DNA of 64,000 nt from the NCBI GenBank assembly GCA_016165875.1, contig JABBOT010000035.1, forward strand, positions 1,722,730 through 1,786,729, written 5' to 3'. This DNA is from Acanthopleura granulata. Its lineage: Eukaryota; Mollusca; Polyplacophora; Chitonida; Chitonidae. The position numbers and the translations under genes are program-made. How positions within the stretch are numbered: the stretch's first letter is position 1; each line of letters starts with the position of its first letter. The notes beneath the pieces were generated by a model. The model was not told where the DNA came from. It saw nothing but the letters and a program-made list of their open reading frames with translations, and did not search any database. Below, piece after piece: positions 58,194 to 64,000 of the stretch.

Positions 58194-58369
58194 TGTTGTG
58201 TCTGATACAATATACACGTTGTAAATGTACCAGTGAGTAAGGTACGAGTGAGGGTCTGCGACATGCTTGGCAACAGTGATGGATGTACACGTAGACTTGA
58301 ACTGATAACCAGAATACTTCTTGCCTGACCTGCACCCTGTATGTGTTTGTCCTTTTCTGAAATACTACA
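58194..58369 (+). repeat. 3' LTR
   Basis: Begins TGTTGTGTC and ends AATACTACA. Collinear with the 5' LTR over its full length. Confidence 0.88.
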
Positions 58370-60464
58370 CCACTGAGGGGTTTTGCTCAGAAATTCCGTA
58401 CTAGGTCGTACCACCTGCAGCATCCAACGGTCGAACTATACTTTCTCACTCTGCTGTCGAATTAGGTAAATGGTAGCAGATAAAATGTATCCTTTTGATC
58501 TAATCAACCTAAATTTAGAAATAACCCACCAGACTTGGCAGCTGTTGCTCTGTGACGTGAGGTTCTGGAAAGTCTACCCATTTCCTGATAGAACACCGTA
58601 ATTTTTACATTTTTACCGTAAATATGACATGCGAAGAATTGTCTGATTCACAGGATATATTTATATACTAATAATAGTGATTTATGCCCAAATTATAGAA
58701 TTACGCTCCATGATGTGCCCTGAGCTCGCATCCCTGAGAAGCCTCACTCAGTTTTATCATATTTGAATTAAACTAGGATAAAGTATATTCTTGACAACCT
58801 TTTTCAGTAAGGCGATAATTAGGCAAACATGGACATACAATGTATATGGGTTACAAAAACCAGGCTGCAAAATAACCACCACAATAAATGACTTTATCAA
58901 TTATTAGCAAATAACAAACAACTAACGGATAGCTTGATTAGAGTATTTATTTTAGACTTCAGACAATAGGTGGACGTCGACAGGTTGTATGCATCCTGCT
59001 GACATTTTCTAAGAAGAGTTTCCAAATGCTCGGCAGGTGCGTGGCACTGTAATTATGTTATTAGTGAATGGCGATTAGCTTCTGTGCTTATAAACCTGCA
59101 GATTTCTTTTCAGCAAAACTTGGTGTGAGTAGATGCTGACACTTCATTTTAATTTTTAATACAACAATGCAAGCTTTAGTCTGAAACACCCGACTGCTAG
59201 GACCATATCCAGTCATCAGAAATGCACGTTTATTCTTTAGTAAATCTCATGCCATGCTTTCTCCAAAATTGGGTAAACACCACACAAACAAGAATTCAGC
59301 ACAGGGCACTGGATATTGGCCGGTATAAGAAAACCAACAACTGCCGGGAGGGTGACATGTCTGTAAGTACTTGCAGTATGTGTCTACAACGTACTTTACG
59401 ATCACATACTCAGGCTTAAATACTGACAATAGGCTCGGGGATATCTTCAAGATATGCACATGTAAGTAGCTATATAGACCTAACACACGTTTTACGTGTT
59501 CTAAGTTTTCTTTTACATTGGAATCGCTGAGGTTGGTTTAAACCAAATAGGCAAACTAAGGGTGTAGTCTTCATTCGTCTTTCTCGAAGCGAAAAACCAG
59601 AACGAATGCAAACGATGTAGGGGCACAGCCCCTTACAATTAATGTGTACAAGTAGTACACAATTGCTTTTAGAGAGTAGGGTTATTGACATATACAATGT
59701 ATACATGAGTGGCATGTGGAGACAAACTTTGGTTATTTCTCTGGTACTACCTTCTGTTGCTGTAGAGCAGTCAGGAATCTATCATCTCAAGGCCTGCAAT
59801 TCTTTGGTGTAAACAGCGCAGAGATTACAACAAGTGTTGTTGGTAGGATGTTTGTAATCCATGGAAACAACGAAAAGATAAGCATACATACACGGAGCTT
59901 TTCGTCCCAACCATAGTTTCCTTCATTATTTGTTGGGTTTTTTATTGTATTCATACTATTTCTTAATGTGGCGTGTAGATTAAGGCATACTCCTCTACAA
60001 ATGAATTACAGAGGTAGGTCTTTCGTCAGCAGAGGATTATATGGGTGATTTGTAGAGGCGACAAAATGGTGTAAAAAGGCAGAACATTCATTATCGAGAC
60101 AAATTGTATAACTAAATGGGCCGCTCAAACAATGTCTGATTTATCAATTACGCAGACAGGTGAAGTATCCATTACTTTAGGTTTATTGAAAGTTGTTCGT
60201 CTAAACGCTTAGTAGCAACTTATACGCCCACCGCTAAAACGTTCGTGCATGCATAATTGGGTGAAGACGTGTAGTCATGCCGGTGACATGAATGCCAATT
60301 TATTGGAGGTCACTGTTGTAGAATTACGCAATATGTTCTGTTGTCGTGTTACACAATCAACAGTTACATTGAAACTATGCAAATGGACCAGATCTCCTGG
60401 ATTTTACATTGCCACCGGAATCCATCTCACTGCATTTTGTCTTCAGAATTTATCCCATCAACAG
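58370..60464. other. No gene seen
   Basis: Two kilobases with no supported exon, RNA gene or known repeat. Confidence 0.4.
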
Positions 60465-60667
60465 TCAAAGTTGTGTCCTGTAAAGGCGGCCAAGCTTCAC
60501 TTGTTTGAGCCTCCAAATTGGAGTACAGAGGAACACAAGAGGCTTGGAAGAGAAAACTTGTCAAAAATCCCGGAAAGTTAAACCTCATTGAGACTACCCT
60601 GAAAGACTTCAGCCGAAGGCGATTGTCGCTTGTCGGATTATGCGACGTCAAACTGTACAGTTCTGGT
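60465..60667 (+). pseudogene. Possible Ig V-type relic (low confidence)
   Basis: After CCCATCAACAG a phase-1 frame reads VKVVSCKGGQASLV, TGA, ASKLEYRGTQEAWKRK, LNLIETTLKDFSRRRLSLV, ending at a TAA (60668). The pattern GGQASLxC...WKR...RRLSL resembles the B, C and E strands of an Ig V domain, and the TGA stands exactly where the B-strand cysteine (TGT or TGC) is expected. No F-strand YxC is visible, so the domain would be truncated. A different frame here is open for 110 codons (60249-60581) but shows no domain. Confidence 0.35.
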
Positions 60668-61233
60668 TAAGAGAAAATATTTTTATCTGCAACACAGCGC
60701 AATAATTAAAATGATAGAGAGTTTACATGGTTATTTAAAATATCCGAAGTGAAACAGAAATATTCATCAGAGTATCATCGCAGTCTTTATGTCCAATCTT
60801 CTCGAAGCCGCAATAACCGGTCGACAGCGATAGGTAGGTGTTCTTACATGGAGTTCATGAAGATATAGCCTTCCTTCCGCCACATACACTGTGAACTCAC
60901 TCTTTAAAAATCTGTTAAAAATATGAGAAGTCGTCGGCTTCCAGCTCTAGGCTTCTGGTTTAATTCATCCGGTTGTGTGAATGGCACCAGTCCTTTATGT
61001 GTTTCTCGGTGTATTTCTGAGAAGAGGGGTCTTCTTTGGAAACAGGTAAGTATACAGGCCAATGGATGGCATTCAATACTCCTGTCATGGCAGTCGACAA
61101 GATTTTATCGCATAGTTCCACCACAATGTACTATGGTGTCCATTTAACAGTTATGATTTTGAAATCTGTAGAAAGGATTACGACGACAGTTCAGTGAGCA
61201 TATCTAACTATAGACGAAGGAATATAAGTATGT
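60668..61233. other. No gene seen
   Basis: Nothing supported. Confidence 0.4.
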
Positions 61234-61491
61234 GTTTTCAGTAATTCTAGACTAATAATGTCTAGTGTATTGCATTTAACATCACTGAAGTTTGACCTAT
61301 TTCTGCATAAGTCAATGATGTTAGAGGGCATTCAAGTTATTACTTCTTAAACACTGACATGAACAGTTAAAATAAAACCTTAACTGAGATAAGTTGAAAA
61401 AAGCAGGATTTCACCGGTAACGTGTGACCATTTGCCTACTATCGCGCTGTCGTCTCTGCTCTGATTTTACTCTCTATGCTGCAGTCTTTTA
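61234..61491 (+). repeat. Dispersed repeat R1, copy 4
   Basis: Nearly full-length partner of 46898-47158, with GATTTCACCGGTAACGTGTG as its core and CTCTATGCTGCAGTC near its end. Confidence 0.75.
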
Positions 61492-62938
61492 TGTTCATAT
61501 TTGTGTGTCCTTCGAGTTTATTACATGCTCTTCATCCTTTTTTCTCCACAACCGTTTGTCCGGCAGACTTAACATTTCCCCATTGTGCTAATGAAGTCTC
61601 ATTGAAGTATAAGGTCAATTTTTCGAAAACTTGTGCAAAAACTTTATCCATGTGCAAATTATGCAATACTGACGTGATAAAACGTTCAGTTTTAGAAGCG
61701 CGTACACTAGCTTACAAATGAACATTATCTGAAGTACGATCATGTCATTTAGATGGTGTGGCAGCTATGAATTATTTCCATGGGAACTATTTTATAGTCT
61801 TGTGCAAAGTCTGCACGATTGGAAAAATTAGCAAATCTTACCTATGTGTTTATTCTTGCAGATGGAACCATGCAGCGGAGAAGAAGTGATTTCTTAAGGA
61901 AATTTAGGTGCCAAAATGATAAGTAATTTATTCTCTCTCCGAACTGCTAATATATGTATCGACATGATAGGTTAGTGTTGCCTAGAATAATAACAGCTTT
62001 GGTTTCGTGAGATATGATTGACTGCAACCCTAAGTCAAGAGCTTTACCAGGTATCGCAATGTGCGGTGATTTTCTGATGAATTCGCGTGTTCAACTTTTT
62101 TACCCATAATTTCGACCACATATCAAAATATGTTAAAATGTTTGAAGGTAGGTATCAGCCACGAATCCCAAAATTAGAAACCCCAACTTTAAACAGTAAA
62201 TCCATTGTAATATTTAATACTCTTGCGCGTTGTTGCAGTTTTGCACTCCACTGTAGAGTTTACATAACATACATAAATGTCCCCAAAAATGTTTGAATTT
62301 AAAAGTATTTTGGCCGATCTATATACAGGAGAAATTCTCTGAGGCGAAGCGAGATACACTCTCATGATGGTGAGCTTTCCGCCGTTGGCGGAAAGTAGGA
62401 CTAAATGTTTTTCGTTTTTAACCCCTTGAAATTCCAGTTCATCGATCTATGGGTTGTTGTTCATTTTACCAGTCGAACTTAAATTTACCACTGTTTATGG
62501 ATTTATTTGCCCAAATATTTTTATTCCTCGTGTAGTAAATGAAGACAATGATCCAATTGTTTACTGTTACAAATTTATTAAGATGGGAATTACCTTGTTA
62601 TTTGCATTCTTTTTGGGACCATACGAAGATCTTCAAATCAGACCTATATCCGGTAACATCCTCCTTTTTGCTCAGTGTTACTCTGTAACTACAACGCTTT
62701 TCGCTGTTTTGAGAGTAAAACAGGTAAATGAATCTAGATTTACTTATGTACAAGCTTGGGACGCGTTGGGTACATTTTTTAACAATATCACAATTGTTTC
62801 TCTGGTTGTTGTTTGTACATTCGCTTGAAGGGCATTTTGAACTCCTTTTCGTGAATTTTAATATTTTACAATAACAATGGTATTCGTGAACGGAAATCAA
62901 ATTTTATCTCATAACGCTTTATTGTTGTTTTTTTACAG
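61492..62938. other. No firm gene; hydrophobic open frame
   Basis: A 124-codon plus-strand frame (62454-62828) encodes several hydrophobic stretches (for example GITLLFAFFLG and ITIVSLVVVCTFA). It has no family resemblance I can name and no clear splice context, so it is noted, not called. If a membrane exon for the tail at 62939 exists, it should lie in this stretch, but none resembling 32175-32306 was found. Confidence 0.35.
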
Positions 62939-63171
62939 ATCCGTGTTACGAGCTAATGCCGGCAAGGAAAATGCCATCAACCGAATGTTCCGAACCGAGA
63001 ATTTACGAGAATGTGTATTGTATCATGGGACGAAATTTTCAACGCTTATGTTTTATTCACACTGAACATATGGCACAGATTTTGGTAAAGTCAGGACAGA
63101 TGGGAAAACGAATTGAATTGAGTTACAAAGAAGTTTCTGTAGATGTTATAAATGCGATTTTTTTCATTTAA
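62939..63171 (+). CDS. Third receptor-type terminal tail exon, YELM...YENV
   Basis: A very good acceptor (TTGTTGTTTTTTTACAG) opens an exon in phase 1, as in the terminal exons at 25031 and 33594. It begins DPCYELMPARK, matching the D-x-x-YExL start of the other two, and has PRIYENVYC 19 residues after the first tyrosine. YELM fits YxxPhi and YENV fits pYxN. Unlike the other two it does not stop there: the frame continues about 50 residues to TAA at 63169-63171 with no recognisable domain, perhaps through loss of the ancestral stop. It looks like the 3' end of a third paralog; its upstream exons are not recognised, except possibly the relics at 52960 and 60465. Confidence 0.6.
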
Positions 63172-63486
63172 GGTCGGCCATAAATGATTGTCTCTAATCT
63201 GTGTAGTAATATGTATATTCGTTACTTTATGTCGCTTTCCTTGGCAGAAGCTTTTTTTCATATTGCTCTAAGAAAGTGTATATTTAGTGAAATTTTATGT
63301 AATGAATATCACATCATTTGGCATTTTTCACACTTTTCAACATTTATGATGCTTGGTGTTACGTAATTTGCATAATTACATTATTTTCATGTAATTCTGT
63401 ACTAAATCGGATGGCAACACAGCATTTTAAGTAATTTTATACCAGTCGTGTCTGTTAAATTGCTATTAACAGAACTGTATATTTTA
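63172..63486. other. No gene seen
   Basis: AT-rich 3' flank of the tail exon; no canonical AATAAA was picked out here. Confidence 0.4.
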
Positions 63487-63917
63487 TTCTGCCTGAGTCA
63501 GGTTGTTAAGGGAAGTATAAGTTGCTACGCTTAAACATTTATGCCAACAGCCAAAGTAAAAGCTTTACGGATTATTGACAAGAGGCCACATTTTTCCGTT
63601 CAGTTGTGACCATTTGTCAACTATTACGCTGTGTAGCACAATGACCCGAAGTCTCCAACCAATGCGGTCGCTATGAGTTCAAGACCAGCTCAAGCTGGCT
63701 TCCTCTCCTGCCGTACGTGGGAAGGTCTGCCAGCAACCTGTGGATGGTCGTGTGTTTCCCTCGGGCTGTGCCCGGTTTTCTCCCACCATAATGCTGGCCG
63801 CCGTCGTATAAGTCAAATATTCATGAGTACGGCGTAAAACACCAATTAAATAAGTAAATAAATAAAATTACGCTGTGATCGCTACCCTTCCTTTACTCTC
63901 CGTGTTGTAATCTTCTA
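63487..63917 (+). repeat. Dispersed repeat R1, copy 5, split by a SINE
   Basis: The left part (63487-63633) matches R1 up to CAACTATTACGCTGTG and the right part (63878-63917) continues with CGCTACCCTTCCTTTACTCT and TGTTGTAATCTTCTA. The two halves join to an R1 copy once the SINE and one target duplication are removed. Confidence 0.75.
63623..63877 (+). mobile_element. SINE nested in R1, with 11-bp duplication
   Basis: Body 63634-63866 between exact ATTACGCTGTG repeats (63623-63633 and 63867-63877). The A-box head is missing, so the copy is 5'-truncated. B-box-like GAGTTCAAGACC and the family 3' end are present. Confidence 0.93.
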
Positions 63918-64000
63918 TTTTAACATTGATGTTCACAGGGCGTTGCGCAAGCAAATGTGTAGACAGCTTATAAGTGTGCTGTTAGTAGAGTAGGATGTAT

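Larger units (their letters stand above)
53851..58369 (+). mobile_element. Ty3/Gypsy LTR retrotransposon, full length, inactive
   Basis: A complete but dead element of about 4.5 kb: 5' LTR 53851-54025, gag-like, RT/RNase H and integrase relics on the plus strand in the order typical of Ty3/Gypsy, a polypurine tract, and 3' LTR 58194-58369. Flanking CCATT (53846-53850) and CCACT (58370-58374) look like a 5-bp target-site duplication with one change. The two LTRs differ at about 20 of 175 positions counted by eye, so the insertion is old. Stops and frame changes occur in every coding region. Confidence 0.9.

Noticed and set aside
62454..62828. 124-codon hydrophobic frame as the membrane exon of the tail at 62939
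   Set aside because: It has several weak hydrophobic stretches and no stop-transfer or donor in phase, and does not resemble the unit 2 membrane exon.

Overview
The window reads as eukaryotic, AT-rich, intron-rich DNA from a lophotrochozoan animal, most likely a mollusc (bivalve-like). The signs are short exons with GT/AG splice sites, tRNA-derived SINEs with an A box, a B box and an (AAAT)n-like tail of the mollusc type, a decayed Tc1-like transposon and a decayed Ty3/Gypsy element. No prokaryotic gene, operon, CRISPR array or true tRNA gene is visible. No complete gene can be traced across the window. What can be supported are exons, exon relics and repeats.

The dominant theme is a family of immunoglobulin-superfamily (IgSF) receptor exons. 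On the minus strand three Ig exons (11510-11854, 7376-7690, 961-1224) are open and could belong to one gene running off the left edge. A broken plus-strand Ig exon (4455-4940) and a broken Tc1 element lie between them. On the plus strand, 19.6-25.1 kb and 26.8-33.7 kb are two tandem paralogous units with the same exon order: Ig A, Ig B, Ig C, FN3-like D, (transmembrane), then three small cytoplasmic exons. The Ig and FN3-like exons carry stops, frameshifts or lost splice sites in both units. The membrane and tail exons of unit 2, and the tail exons of unit 1, remain open and keep matching splice phases. A third C-terminal tail exon sits at 62939-63171, and a V-type Ig relic at 52960-53290 is a paralog of 11510-11854. 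All three tail ends carry a YxxPhi motif followed about 17-19 residues later by a second tyrosine (YENT, YEDT, YENV). Two of the three second motifs, plus YKNT in unit 2, fit the pYxN consensus bound by Grb2-type SH2 domains. The region looks like a birth-and-death cluster of signalling Ig/FN3 receptors, largely pseudogenised here.

From 33.7 to 53 kb the DNA is mostly intergenic: SINE copies (several with clear target-site duplications), a facing SINE pair at 40.2-40.6 kb, two unrecognised dispersed repeat families (called R1 and R2 here), and one compact minus-strand candidate gene or terminal exon at 44.2-44.4 kb with TATA box, Inr-like site and AATAAA.

At 53851-58369 lies a full-length but dead Ty3/Gypsy element with 175/176-bp LTRs, a polypurine tract and gag, RT/RNase H and integrase relics. 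From 58.4 kb to the end are a possible Ig-V relic (60465-60667), two more R1 copies and, inside the last one, a SINE with an exact 11-bp target-site duplication.
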